Both the position numbers and the translations under genes were made by a program. The notes under the pieces were generated by a model. It worked only from the letters and a program-made list of their open reading frames with translations, made no database searches and had not been told where the DNA came from. From the NCBI GenBank assembly GCA_002400365.1, contig DHFK01000232.1, positions 1,485 through 37,913 of the forward strand: a DNA stretch of 36,429 bases, written 5' to 3'. This document shows, one piece after another, positions 7,875 through 15,730 of the stretch. The first letter of the stretch is position 1; each line of letters begins with the position of its first letter. This DNA comes from Anaerolineales bacterium UBA4826 (GTDB lineage Bacteria > Chloroflexota > Anaerolineae > UBA4142).

Positions 7875-9311
7875 ATGAATGCAAACGATATCTGGCACGC
7901 GACGCTCGGTGAACTGCAACTCCAAATGACCAAAGCCACTTTTGATACCTGGGTTCGTCCGACGCACGCGATTGATTTCGACAACGGCGCGATGACGGTC
8001 GGCGTCCACAGTCCGTACGCGAAAGAGTGGCTGGAGAATCGCTTGCAGACCACGATCCAACGCACCCTCACTGGCATCGTCGGACGCTCTGTAGAAGTAC
8101 GGTACGTGGTCAAGGACCCACGGGCTCAGCGGGACAAAAATTCCCCGGGCAATCACCCCGCCTCCTCGCCCGATCCCGCCGCGGAGCCGCGGCTCTTGCG
8201 CGGTTCCGCGGACGCGCCGTTCGGGGCAGCGGACGAGGAGGAAGAGAGCGCCGCGCCGCCCAAGCCGCGCAGCGACGATTTGATCGGGCGCGCGACGCCG
8301 CTAAACCCCAAGTACTCGTTCGAAACGTTCATCGTCGGCAACTCGAATCGCTTGGCGCACGCCGCCGCGCTCGCCGTCGCCGAACATCCCGGCGAATCGT
8401 ACAATCCGCTGTTCATTTACGGCGGCACCGGGCTGGGCAAGACTCATCTTTTGCACGCGCTCGGTCAACATCCGGTCATGAAGAACAAGCGCGTCCTGTA
8501 CGTATCGTCCGAAACTTTTACGAACGACCTGATCAACGCGATCCGCAATCAGGCAACGGCCGAGTTCCGGCGCGTCTATCGCGAGATTGACGTCTTGCTG
8601 ATTGACGACATTCAGTTTATCGGCGGCAAGGAATCCACCCAGGAAGAATTCTTCCACACGTTCAACCACTTGCATTCGGCGAACCGGCAGATCGTCATCT
8701 CCAGCGATCGGCATCCGCGCGCGATCCCAACCCTGGAAGAGCGCGTGCGCTCGCGCTTTGAAGGTGGGATGATTACGGACATCCAGCCGCCCGATCTAGA
8801 GATGCGGATCGCGATTCTGCGCACCAAGGCAGACGCGCTTGCCGCCGCGGTGCCCAGCGACGTGATTGATTTCATCGCGCGCAAAATCCAAAGCAACATT
8901 CGCGAACTGGAAGGCGCGTTGACGCGCGTGCTGGGGTACGCGCAGTTGATGAACGCGACCATCTCCGTCGAACTGGCAAATAACGTGCTGCAAGACATCC
9001 TGCGTCATCAGCCCGTCACGGTCGAACAAGTCATTGCAGTCGTCGCAGAATACTACCATGTGGACATTGCGGACCTGACCGGACGCAGCCGCAACAAAGA
9101 AGTCGTCTTGCCAAGACAGGTCGCCATGTACCTATTGCGCGAGGAGACGGACGCGTCGCTGCCCCAGATCGGCGACCTGCTGGGAGGACGCGATCACACG
9201 ACAGTGATGTACGCGCACGACAAGATCACCGAACAGATCGAAGCAGATGATACTCGCCGGCGCGAGATACTGGCGATCAAGGGGAGACTATACGAGCAGA
9301 GCCGGACATAA
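7875..9311 (+). CDS. dnaA: chromosomal replication initiator protein DnaA
   Basis: The 478-residue protein has all four DnaA domains. Domain I covers about residues 1-80 (IWHATLGELQLQMTKATFDTW). Domain II is a Pro/Ala/acidic linker at about 80-145. Domain III is the AAA+ module with Walker A GGTGLGKTH, Walker B VLLIDDIQFI, sensor I VISSDRHP and the arginine region RVRSRFEGG. Domain IV ends with the DnaA-box-binding signature around GGRDHTTVMYAHDKI. The start at 7875 has GAGG 7 bases upstream and lies 29 bp after a -10 box; the longer frame would run through the promoter. It opens the melting step at oriC. dnaN does not follow, so the usual dnaA-dnaN order is broken here. A terminator lies 20 bases after the stop. 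Confidence 0.97.
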   Translation: MNANDIWHATLGELQLQMTKATFDTWVRPTHAIDFDNGAMTVGVHSPYAKEWLENRLQTTIQRTLTGIVGRSVEVRYVVKDPRAQRDKNSPGNHPASSPDPAAEPRLLRGSADAPFGAADEEEESAAPPKPRSDDLIGRATPLNPKYSFETFIVGNSNRLAHAAALAVAEHPGESYNPLFIYGGTGLGKTHLLHALGQHPVMKNKRVLYVSSETFTNDLINAIRNQATAEFRRVYREIDVLLIDDIQFIGGKESTQEEFFHTFNHLHSANRQIVISSDRHPRAIPTLEERVRSRFEGGMITDIQPPDLEMRIAILRTKADALAAAVPSDVIDFIARKIQSNIRELEGALTRVLGYAQLMNATISVELANNVLQDILRHQPVTVEQVIAVVAEYYHVDIADLTGRSRNKEVVLPRQVAMYLLREETDASLPQIGDLLGGRDHTTVMYAHDKITEQIEADDTRRREILAIKGRLYEQSRT

Positions 9312-9330
9312 AACAACATGAATTGAGCCG

Positions 9331-9365
9331 AAAAAAGAGGCAGTGTGAACCGCCTCTTTTTTATG
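9331..9365 (+). terminator. Rho-independent terminator after dnaA
   Basis: AAAAAAGAGGC (9331-9341) pairs with GCCTCTTTTTT (9352-9362) around a 10-base loop, ending in six T. The A/T flanks make it potentially bidirectional. Confidence 0.85.
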
Positions 9366-9714
9366 TTAAACCCAATTCTATTCCATCGCTTTGGTGAGTA
9401 TTCCTAATGTGGATAACTACCCTATAACTGGGGATAATTGAGCGGTTATGGGGATAACTTGACTCTAAACCTATTGGTTTATCCTACAAATTGTGCTGCC
9501 TTATCCGCGCCACCACTATTTGTTGTGTGAGGCAAAAACGCCAGATGGCTTGTTGACAATCCAAATTCAATCCCCACATACCATTCACACAGGCGCTTGA
9601 AATGACTTTGGCTTATTTCGCGACTCGGCAACCCGCGCGCCACAACCACCGGTAGACTTTCGCACACCCGTTCTTCGTTTGCACATATCCACGCGTCCTA
9701 CGACTGCTATAATA
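9363..9714. other. candidate replication origin (DnaA-box cluster) downstream of dnaA
   Basis: A non-coding stretch of about 350 bp. A perfect DnaA box TGTGGATAA lies at 9408-9416, followed in the same direction by TGGGGATAA at 9429-9437 and 9449-9457 (each one mismatch). Starts are 21 and 20 bp apart, about two helical turns. The stretch is A/T-richer than its surroundings, and the leftward operon begins to converge on it. Together with dnaA next door this fits an oriC, but the right half (9480-9714) holds nothing recognisable. Confidence 0.5.
9408..9457 (+). other. three phased DnaA-box-like sites
   Basis: TGTGGATAA, TGGGGATAA and TGGGGATAA start at 9408, 9429 and 9449, all on the same strand and in regular spacing. 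Confidence 0.55.
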
Positions 9715-9942
9715 CTACTTGTTCAAAACGCGAAGAAGCAAATTGAGCAACAGAGTTAGCACGATGCTCAACACGATAGATGTTGCCAGCGGCAAGATGC
9801 AAGACAGCCCTCGGATTTGTATGCCGATGTCACCAGGCAAGCGCCCGAGAAAAGGTACCTTGTCTATCATCACAAGCAGGATTCCGATCAGCACTGCCGC
9901 TACGCCAAGCAGAATCAACAGTTTGCCGATTTCTGCCAGCAT
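9715..9942 (-). CDS. DUF2905 family small membrane protein
   Basis: A 75-residue protein with two hydrophobic helices (about residues 5-26 and 50-70). The family segment FLGRLPGDIGIQ lies between them, followed by a PLATSIVLSIVLTLLLNLL tail. This matches DUF2905, a family of two-helix membrane proteins of unknown function, often found downstream of ruvB or in similar housekeeping operons. Here the ATG lies 4 bases after the stop of the glycosyltransferase gene, so it is the last gene of the leftward ruvB operon and is probably translationally coupled. The family normally has Arg-rich residues before the second helix; here the segment reads IRGLSCILPL. Confidence 0.8.
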   Translation of the reverse strand: MLAEIGKLLILLGVAAVLIGILLVMIDKVPFLGRLPGDIGIQIRGLSCILPLATSIVLSIVLTLLLNLLLRVLNK

Positions 9943-9946
9943 ATCT

Positions 9947-11602
9947 TTAGTGCCTTCGTCTGTAGAGTGTCAGAAACCTTTGTAACGCCGGGTCGGCGGT
10001 CCACTCGACTGGCGCGCGCTCGTACTCTGGCACAGCATCAAGCAAAGTTCCATAGATTATAACGTATTCGGGTTGCCGGCTGATCACGTATGCCAAGTCG
10101 AATTTCTCGTGCCCGGGCGTCCCCTGCCCGAGCGTAGCCACCGGTAACCGACCGATGTGCAGATCGTTGATGCCAAACATATCAAGCGCGGGCAATTCGG
10201 AAAAGTAAGGCACTTGCCCCGCAGCATCTACTGCGATCAGCGTCCCGCGCGGTGTGTTTGCCTTGAGCCACTTGCCCATTGCCTCGCGCGCGTCGGTTGC
10301 GCGCGCCGCGTCAAAGCCGCGGATATAGATGCCGTACTCTCCGCCCCACGAGGATGACATAAATAGCAACACAGCAAAGACGATGCTCGCAGTTATCCCC
10401 AGTTTATTCGTATTGGTCCGCGAATAACGTGAACTTGCGCTAATCTCAAGGGCAGAGATTCGGGTGGGTTTGCGGACAAAGATGTTTTTCCAAAGCCATT
10501 TCCACAAATCCACAAGGGCTGTGGATAGGAGCAAGTAGAATGGGACTAGGATTGGCACAAAAAAGCGACCGACTGACCAGTCTCCTCCAACATAAACGAT
10601 GTACGCCGCATAAGGCACGATTAGCGCGACAAAGTAGGTTGTCCAGAAGACACCAGTGACGGGGGACGAGTGGCGAGTGTCGAGAGACTTGGATCGCATT
10701 ACTCTCCACACACCACACGCCACTCCCAGCCCCGGTAGCAGCGCGATCAGCCAGCCCAGATGCACGCCGCCGAACTGAGAGAGATGCTTCCACCCGCGCT
10801 CGATCTGCGCGGCAGGACCAGACGCGGACACTTTGGCGTAGAACGAATTGGGCAGAAACGATTTATAGTACCACCAGCGGCATAGCCAGTACGGAACGAA
10901 CAACGCGGCGAACGCGAGAACACGCACAAGGTCGCGCGGGGTGAACAATCGGCGTTCCAACAGCACGCGCCACACGGCTTGGTGCGCGACGGTGATCGCG
11001 AAAACGAGCAACCCTTCCGGTCGCGTCATCGCGGCGAGCGCGAAGAAGATGCCGCTGAAAGGAAAAGTGGCGGATGACGGGTGACGCGTGTCGAGGGTTT
11101 TCTCGTCACTTGCCACTCGCCACTCGTCACTTTGCTCGCGCACATACGATAGCGCGCCAGCGAAAACCAAGAACGCGAACATCGGTGTCTCTAGTCCGCT
11201 GACTGCCCACAGTGCAAACGAGCCGTCCACCGCGAGCAGCAGCGCGGCTAAGAACCCCACACCGCGCGGCGCGCCGGCAACTTGCGCAAAGCGCACGACG
11301 AGCCACAGCGTGGCGAGCGCAAACACCGCGCCGAGCAGCATACTGGCGCGCCCCACATCCACGCGCGCGCCTTCCAGCGGGAGCATCAGCGCAGTCCAGA
11401 GGAAATTGGTGAACCCTTCGACGCGTTCGCCGGGGTTGAAAAACAAGCCATAGCCGCGCATCGCGTTCTGAGCGTAGCGGAAGGAGATGTACGCGTCATC
11501 TACCGCGTCGGCGCCGAGCGCCCAGAAGTAGAAGAGGGTGTGTGCGAGGAAGAGGAGAGAAATCAGTGAACAGTAATCAGTAATCAGGCGCGGGCGTTTC
11601 AT
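9947..11602 (-). CDS. GT-C-type membrane glycosyltransferase (AftB-like) carrying repeat-derived inserts
   Basis: A 551-residue polytopic protein. Near residue 35 it has DDAYISFRYAQNAMRGYGLFFNPGERVEGFTNFLW, here given only by its key features: the acidic DD pair, FNPGE and EGFTN, which characterise a GT-C family related to mycobacterial arabinofuranosyltransferase AftB. LPNSFYAK and GGDWSVGRFFVP later in the chain fit the same family. Such enzymes use polyprenyl-phosphate sugars at the outer face of the membrane. About residues 157-180 (SDEWRVASDEKTLDTRHPSS), 291-316 (VWRVMRSKSLDTRHSSP) and 385-397 (ISASSRYSRTNTN) are translations of interspersed DNA repeats, and the N-terminus (LITDYCSLI) is too. 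The start overlaps the upstream stop as ATGA. No stop is introduced, so the gene may still be functional. Confidence 0.75.
   Translation of the reverse strand: MKRPRLITDYCSLISLLFLAHTLFYFWALGADAVDDAYISFRYAQNAMRGYGLFFNPGERVEGFTNFLWTALMLPLEGARVDVGRASMLLGAVFALATLWLVVRFAQVAGAPRGVGFLAALLLAVDGSFALWAVSGLETPMFAFLVFAGALSYVREQSDEWRVASDEKTLDTRHPSSATFPFSGIFFALAAMTRPEGLLVFAITVAHQAVWRVLLERRLFTPRDLVRVLAFAALFVPYWLCRWWYYKSFLPNSFYAKVSASGPAAQIERGWKHLSQFGGVHLGWLIALLPGLGVACGVWRVMRSKSLDTRHSSPVTGVFWTTYFVALIVPYAAYIVYVGGDWSVGRFFVPILVPFYLLLSTALVDLWKWLWKNIFVRKPTRISALEISASSRYSRTNTNKLGITASIVFAVLLFMSSSWGGEYGIYIRGFDAARATDAREAMGKWLKANTPRGTLIAVDAAGQVPYFSELPALDMFGINDLHIGRLPVATLGQGTPGHEKFDLAYVISRQPEYVIIYGTLLDAVPEYERAPVEWTADPALQRFLTLYRRRH
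10417..10450 (+). repeat. TCCGCGAATAACG-family repeat inside the glycosyltransferase gene
   Basis: TCCGCGAATAACGTGAAC followed by TTGCGCTAATCTCA closely matches the left end of the GxxExxY cassette (23599 onward) in the same orientation. It is read in frame as part of a hydrophilic insert in the membrane protein. Confidence 0.6.
10655..10731. repeat. GAGTGGCGAGTGTCGAG-type palindromic word repeat inside the glycosyltransferase gene (copy 1)
   Basis: The left half (GGACGAGTGGCGAGTGTCGA, 10664-10683) is roughly complementary to the right half (CTCCACACACCACACGCCAC, 10703-10722). The same words recur in copy 2, 330 bp away in the same gene. Confidence 0.55.
11065..11132. repeat. GAGTGGCGAGTGTCGAG-type palindromic word repeat inside the glycosyltransferase gene (copy 2)
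   Basis: An imperfect palindrome made of GTGGCGGATGACGGGTGACG and TGCCACTCGCCACTCGTCAC words. In frame it encodes the peptide SDEWRVASDEKTLDTRHPSS, which copy 1 partly repeats (SLDTRHSSP). Confidence 0.55.
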
Positions 11603-11952
11603 GCGGAATCGAGCAATCCAGACATTTGCAATACTTCGTCTGACCAGGCTTGCGCTTGGCTTATCAGTTTCCGTCGTTCGGATTCAGTCTGTGCTTTTTG
11701 CCAGAGGCCACGCCAAATTCCAAGTCCGCGCTGAATGTCTACAAGCCGCGCCGCTTGTTCAACTTGTTCGTTGATCAAGTCAGGCACGCACCATTCGATA
11801 AAGGCAGTGCTTTCTTCCAACAGACTCTCAACGGCAGCACTGTCGAGAATTTCCGCAAAAGAGGCGATCCGCGCCAAGTCAGCCGCCAGACTGCCGAGCC
11901 GGACAGGGACCCGCTGTCGCAGATAGCTTGCATGTCTTGTAACTGGAATCAT
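11599..11952 (-). CDS. small all-helical hypothetical protein
   Basis: A 117-residue protein predicted to be mostly alpha-helical (LGSLAADLARIASFAEIL, VESLLEESTAFIEWCVPDL, EQAARLVDIQRGLGIW). It resembles unnamed 110-120-residue proteins, common in cyanobacteria and Chloroflexota, that share the LAADLARIASF and ESxxFIEW words. No catalytic motif or membrane segment is visible. The start overlaps the stop of the DUF5674 gene and the stop overlaps the start of the glycosyltransferase gene, both as ATGA. It therefore belongs to the coupled ruvB operon. The function is not known. Confidence 0.65.
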   Translation of the reverse strand: MIPVTRHASYLRQRVPVRLGSLAADLARIASFAEILDSAAVESLLEESTAFIEWCVPDLINEQVEQAARLVDIQRGLGIWRGLWQKAQTESERRKLISQAQAWSDEVLQMSGLLDSA

Positions 11953-12293
11953 TCTGCTGTCCCTTCGAAAATAGAACGAACAATCTTCTCGATCTTTGCA
12001 CGCAATTCCGCATTCTGAATTATCATTGAGCGATTGTTTTGCCGAGGGCGAATATTTATGAGTGCGTCAAAGCGAGCCTCTCTCTTGCTTGGAGACCAAT
12101 CCGCGCCCCAGAAATCTTCCTGACGACTGCCTTCGTCAAGCAGGGCTTGCTCACAATCGCGATGCTATTCGCCTCCGCCTGCGACAATGCCACGTTCAAC
12201 ATCCACGGCGAGTTTGATGTACGTTTGCAACTCTTCCAGCATTTCTGCGATTTGCTGTGGGGTCGGATGCTCACGCAGAATATGGATCTTCAT
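11949..12293 (-). pseudogene. DUF5674 family gene interrupted by an in-frame amber codon
   Basis: Starting at the ATG at 12293, the frame reads MKIHILREHPTPQQIAEMLE through ERGIVAGGGE and then meets TAG at 12167-12165 (codon 43). In the same frame it continues with HRDCEQALLDEGSRQEDFWG, ADWSPSKREARFDALINIRP and a normal end near VRSIFEGTAE, stopping at 11949. The whole 114-codon frame matches the DUF5674 family (about 110 residues, function unknown), which usually has a sense codon, often Leu, after GGGE. One T-to-A change (TTG to TAG) would explain it. The start overlaps the ruvB stop and the stop overlaps the next start, both as ATGA, so the operon architecture is intact. Recent nonsense mutation, strain variant, sequencing error or readthrough are all possible. 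Confidence 0.8.
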
Positions 12294-14842
12294 AACAGCC
12301 GTTCCTGTGCGGATTCTGGATACTTTAGCCCCAAATGCTCGTACGCGCGCTTGGTGGCGACGCGCCCGCGCGAGGTGCGATCCAGGAAGCCGAGTTGCAG
12401 CAGATACGGCTCGTACACGTCCATGATCGTGTCCGCTTCTTCGCTGATGGACGCGGCGATTGTCTCCAGGCCAACTGGACCGCCGCCAAACTTTTCGATA
12501 ATCGTCTTCAGCACCTTGCGATCAATGTCGTCCAAGCCAAGCGCGTCCACCTCGAGCATCGCCAGCGCTTCGTTCGCGACGGTCGCCGTGATCGCGCCGT
12601 CCGCACGCACCTGAGCGTAATCGCGCACGCGCTTTAACAAGCGATTGGCGACGCGCGGCGTGCCACGCGCGCGCTGCGCGATCTCGCGTACGCCGTCCGC
12701 GTCGATCGCGACGCCCAGGATGCCTGCCGAACGCTGCACGATCGTTTCCATTGCCGGCTGATCGTAGAAATCGAGACGATACACCGCGCCGAAGCGATCG
12801 CGCAGCGGCGCGGACATCATCGCAAAGCGCGTCGTCGCGCCGATGAGCGTAAAGCGCGGCATCTTGAGCCGGATGCTGCGCGCGCTCGGTCCTTTGCCGA
12901 TGACGATGTCGAGTTGGAAATCTTCCATCGCCGGGTACAGCACTTCTTCGACCGGGCGCGCGAGGCGATGCACTTCATCCACGAACAGCACGTCGCCGGC
13001 GCGCAGGTTCGTCAGGATCGCGGCGAGATCGCCGGGGCGTTCGATCGCCGGACCCGACGTCGTTTTGATCGAGACTTGCATCTCGTTCGCGATAATGTTT
13101 GCCAGAGTGGTATTGTGATTAACAATTCCGTTGGCAACAAAAGAATGTGTGCCCGGCACACACAGATCGAATGTTTCCGCCCTGTTCGGTTCAAGCAAAG
13201 CGACCCGATCCCAGTAAATCTGCGGATCGTTCAACGAGTTCAAAATCGCCATGGCGGGATGTTGACGTGCCTCTGTCGGCAAGGAATTCAAAAGCTTGGC
13301 AATTCGCGTACGCGACAGGACCCGGTCGCCGGTTTGCGCGTGGCTACATTTCTTGTAAAGCGCATGAGGATGTGGGCGCGTGGAACATAGCAATTGGGTC
13401 AACGCGGCATTGGCATACGGAACCGCATCGCCGCGCGTTGCGCCGCGCGGCAAACGTTGCAGGTTGACTTGGCGTGCCTGTTTGCGCGATAAACGGAAGC
13501 CTATCTTTTTGTAAAATATCTCCGCATCGTATCCACCGATAAACAGCTGCCAGTATTTTTGTCCCTTGACTGTTTTCGCAGTGCGATGGGCGATGATTCC
13601 AAAATTGGCAAGTAGAATTTGCACTTGCTTGGCAAGGCGTTCGGATTTGGAGCACCAGTCTACGTATCCTTCCTTTGCCCACGCGTGCCCATCCGAGTCG
13701 AATAGCCCTTGCAGAAAACCACGCACATCGTTTTCGGTTCCGGCAAGAATGGAATGGGGAACAACCTTGTCAGCTGCTAATACTGGCTTGACGCCGAGCG
13801 AAATCATCAGATGCCCAAAATTCTGACTAAACCGAATCTGTGGCGCTTGTTCACTATACCGTTTAACTTTAGGTGTCCACTGAAATTGCTCACGGCAAAT
13901 GCGGATGATTTCATTTTGGATGTCCGGTTCGCTGCATGTAATTCTACATTGGGGCGTGTTCAAACCGCGATCAAAGTGTCCGTCTCCAACAAGCAATCCC
14001 ATCAAATAGGCAAGGTCGGCATTGAGCGATTCCGGCGCGCGCCATTTTGCAGGCAAAGAACCTTTTTCGGTTCGTGGTATGGAATGACTCGTAACCTTGC
14101 GTCCATCACTTGGGTTAAGCCCCAGCCTACGGGCGACAAGATATGCGAATTGGGTAGTGCGGATTGTGCCAGAATATGCTTGTTCCAATTCTGGACCGGT
14201 TGGTGGTCGTTGCAGCTGTTTGCTCAGTGCTCTGTGCAACTCAAGGACTTGGTGGTTTGAATTCAAGCGACGGCTTGCATTATCTAACCAGGTCGGTTGA
14301 AAGGTGATTTGTTGAGCGTTACCCCATAATTCCGTTCCGCGCGCGATGGCGACGTAATCATTCGGCGTCAATTGGCCGAGTAGTTTCCAACTAGGACCAT
14401 CTGGCGTAGCGACTAGAACTGGATGATTCAATGTGCCTTCTAGTTCAAAGCCAGATCGTGTGCGAAGGTGAAGTGTGTGAGTCTCTCCACTTGCGTAGAC
14501 GTGCGATGCGCATTCGATTCCGTTGCGACCAAATATTGAAATGTGGGTTGGCGCATACTCGCCCGGTTTGAGATTCGCCGGAATTAATTCGCGCAACTCG
14601 ACCAGTCCCCTGTCCGTCAGGACCAGCGAATTGCCGGTAATGCACTTACCCAAGCCCGGCGGTCCGTACAACAAGACGTGGTCAATCGCTTCGCCGCGCA
14701 CTTTCGCCGCTTCGATCAGAATTTTTAGATTCTGCTTGACCTTGTCCTGACCGATGTATTCTTCCAATCGCTTGGGGCGCAGCGACAGTTCGAACCTGCC
14801 TTCGTCCTCAGTCGGTTTGGGGGAGACGATGCGATCAGCCAT
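12290..14842 (-). CDS. ruvB: Holliday junction branch migration ATPase RuvB with an intein in the P-loop
   Basis: RuvB is the hexameric motor that drives branch migration with RuvA. The 850-residue precursor has an N-extein of 66 residues ending in LLYGPPGLGK and a C-extein of 273 residues starting TTLANIIANEM. Spliced, the product is 339 residues, the normal size. Exteins carry Walker B VLFVDEVHRL, sensor IGATTR, the arginine finger in PLRDRFG and the C-terminal winged-helix (GGPVGLETIAASISEE, PYLLQLGFLDRTSRGR). Without splicing the P-loop is split and the enzyme would be inactive. The start is 4 bases after the DUF4058 stop and the end overlaps the DUF5674 start (ATGA). ruvA and ruvC are not in the window. 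Confidence 0.95.
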   Translation of the reverse strand: MADRIVSPKPTEDEGRFELSLRPKRLEEYIGQDKVKQNLKILIEAAKVRGEAIDHVLLYGPPGLGKCITGNSLVLTDRGLVELRELIPANLKPGEYAPTHISIFGRNGIECASHVYASGETHTLHLRTRSGFELEGTLNHPVLVATPDGPSWKLLGQLTPNDYVAIARGTELWGNAQQITFQPTWLDNASRRLNSNHQVLELHRALSKQLQRPPTGPELEQAYSGTIRTTQFAYLVARRLGLNPSDGRKVTSHSIPRTEKGSLPAKWRAPESLNADLAYLMGLLVGDGHFDRGLNTPQCRITCSEPDIQNEIIRICREQFQWTPKVKRYSEQAPQIRFSQNFGHLMISLGVKPVLAADKVVPHSILAGTENDVRGFLQGLFDSDGHAWAKEGYVDWCSKSERLAKQVQILLANFGIIAHRTAKTVKGQKYWQLFIGGYDAEIFYKKIGFRLSRKQARQVNLQRLPRGATRGDAVPYANAALTQLLCSTRPHPHALYKKCSHAQTGDRVLSRTRIAKLLNSLPTEARQHPAMAILNSLNDPQIYWDRVALLEPNRAETFDLCVPGTHSFVANGIVNHNTTLANIIANEMQVSIKTTSGPAIERPGDLAAILTNLRAGDVLFVDEVHRLARPVEEVLYPAMEDFQLDIVIGKGPSARSIRLKMPRFTLIGATTRFAMMSAPLRDRFGAVYRLDFYDQPAMETIVQRSAGILGVAIDADGVREIAQRARGTPRVANRLLKRVRDYAQVRADGAITATVANEALAMLEVDALGLDDIDRKVLKTIIEKFGGGPVGLETIAASISEEADTIMDVYEPYLLQLGFLDRTSRGRVATKRAYEHLGLKYPESAQERLL
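13112..14644 (-). mobile_element. 511-residue LAGLIDADG intein in RuvB
   Basis: The intein starts with Cys (CITGNSLVLTDRG, block A), has block B GTLNHPVLVATPDG, and two LAGLIDADG motifs: LAYLMGLLVGDGHF and VRGFLQGLFDSDGHAW. Block F is AETFDLCVPGTHSFV and block G is NGIVNHN. The residue after it is Thr, the native P-loop Thr of RuvB. All splicing residues (Cys1, block-B His, penultimate His, terminal Asn, +1 Thr) are present, so it should splice. The two acidic LAGLIDADG residues are also present, so the homing endonuclease may be active. The DNA here is visibly A/T-richer than the exteins, which suggests acquisition by transfer. Confidence 0.95.
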
Positions 14843-14846
14843 GATT

Positions 14847-15641
14847 TCAACGCAAGCCCTTCTCGCGCAAGAATTCGTCCAGCCACTGCGCGTCCGCTTC
14901 CGCCAGCGCGGGCACCGGCGCGCGGCGATAGTCCACGCTCAGATCGTACGCGGCGTGATCGTACACCGTCGCGACGGCTGCGCCGAGATCGAGCGGCACG
15001 TCCGGGTCTGGCTTGAGCAGCGGGACGGGGACGACCGGCAACCGATCCTTCAACTGAATGGGCCACACTTCGCAGATCGGGCGGCGATTGCCGCGCGAAA
15101 GGATAACATAGTACGCGGCAGGCGGCAGGGGATGCAGTGTTTCTACGCGCGCGCCTTTGCGGAGCAGGTCAATCTCCAGCACGTGCGCGTCGGAGAGAAG
15201 CAGCATCTCGCGTTTGCGCCTATACTCCAAATAGCCCGGACTGTTGACGCGCTTGTTCACTGGCGAGAGCACTTCGATCGCAGTCACCAAACGATGCGTC
15301 GCCACTTCACGAATCTCGATCGTCACTTGCTTGGTTTGCAGGCGCACCGTCACCGCGTTCTCCACCGGCGCGGGCATCACGCCGATTTCGGCGTACGCCG
15401 GCTGCGCTTCGCGCACGATGCCGTGCGCGCGCGCGATCACGCCGACGTCGGGATAGAGAATCTGGATTTCCTCTTCGTCCGGGCGGTCGGCGAGAAAGTG
15501 CGTTGCCAGGCGCGCCATATACTTGGGGCGCAAGCGCGGCGCGAGTTGGGTGCGAATCTGCGCGCAGAGATCGGAATGAAAATCCTGCCAGAGAGTTGGA
15601 TGCTCCAGGTACGGGTCCATTCCCGGAAAAGGTGAAGGCAT
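14847..15641 (-). CDS. DUF4058 family protein
   Basis: A 264-residue protein that opens with the family signature MPSPFPGMDPYLE and continues with LWQDFHSDL. The middle holds VTIEIREV...LVTAIEVLSPVNK, the best-conserved part, whose E-x-E and IEVLSPxNK pattern resembles the core of PD-(D/E)XK nuclease-like domains. That link is an inference. The C-terminal third contains DPDVPLDLGAAVATVYDHAAYDLSVDYRR, again typical. The function of DUF4058 is unknown; it is abundant in cyanobacteria and Chloroflexota. The ATG has GGAGGA 4 bases upstream. It leads the leftward operon with ruvB 4 bp downstream. Confidence 0.85.
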   Translation of the reverse strand: MPSPFPGMDPYLEHPTLWQDFHSDLCAQIRTQLAPRLRPKYMARLATHFLADRPDEEEIQILYPDVGVIARAHGIVREAQPAYAEIGVMPAPVENAVTVRLQTKQVTIEIREVATHRLVTAIEVLSPVNKRVNSPGYLEYRRKREMLLLSDAHVLEIDLLRKGARVETLHPLPPAAYYVILSRGNRRPICEVWPIQLKDRLPVVPVPLLKPDPDVPLDLGAAVATVYDHAAYDLSVDYRRAPVPALAEADAQWLDEFLREKGLR

Positions 15642-15662
15642 CGCTTCCTCCTTCGCGGCTCA

Positions 15663-15691
15663 ATTGTAGCACGAGACGAAATGAAACGCAA
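15663..15691 (-). promoter_or_regulatory. promoter of the DUF4058-ruvB operon
   Basis: On the minus strand TTGCGT (15691-15686) and TACAAT (15668-15663) are 17 bp apart. Its -35 lies 7 bp from the -35 of the divergent aldehyde dehydrogenase promoter. Confidence 0.55.
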
Positions 15692-15698
15692 ACAGGTT

Positions 15699-15727
15699 TT
15701 GACACGCGCGGGGAATGAGAGTAGAAT
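15699..15727 (+). promoter_or_regulatory. promoter of the aldehyde dehydrogenase gene
   Basis: A perfect TTGACA at 15699-15704 and TAGAAT at 15722-15727, 17 bp apart. It is one of the strongest-looking promoters in the window. The start point would fall at about 15734, inside the first of two palindromes. Confidence 0.7.
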
Positions 15728-15730
15728 TTT

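Noticed and set aside
9479..9667. Leftward 62-codon frame in the region after dnaA
   Set aside because: No ribosome binding site, no family resemblance and located in the candidate origin region.
10393..10401. DnaA-box-like TTATCCCCA inside the glycosyltransferase gene
   Set aside because: A single site inside coding sequence, easily due to chance.
12056..12274. Leftward 72-codon frame
   Set aside because: It is out of frame with the DUF5674 gene, which covers the same DNA and matches a family on both sides of its amber codon.
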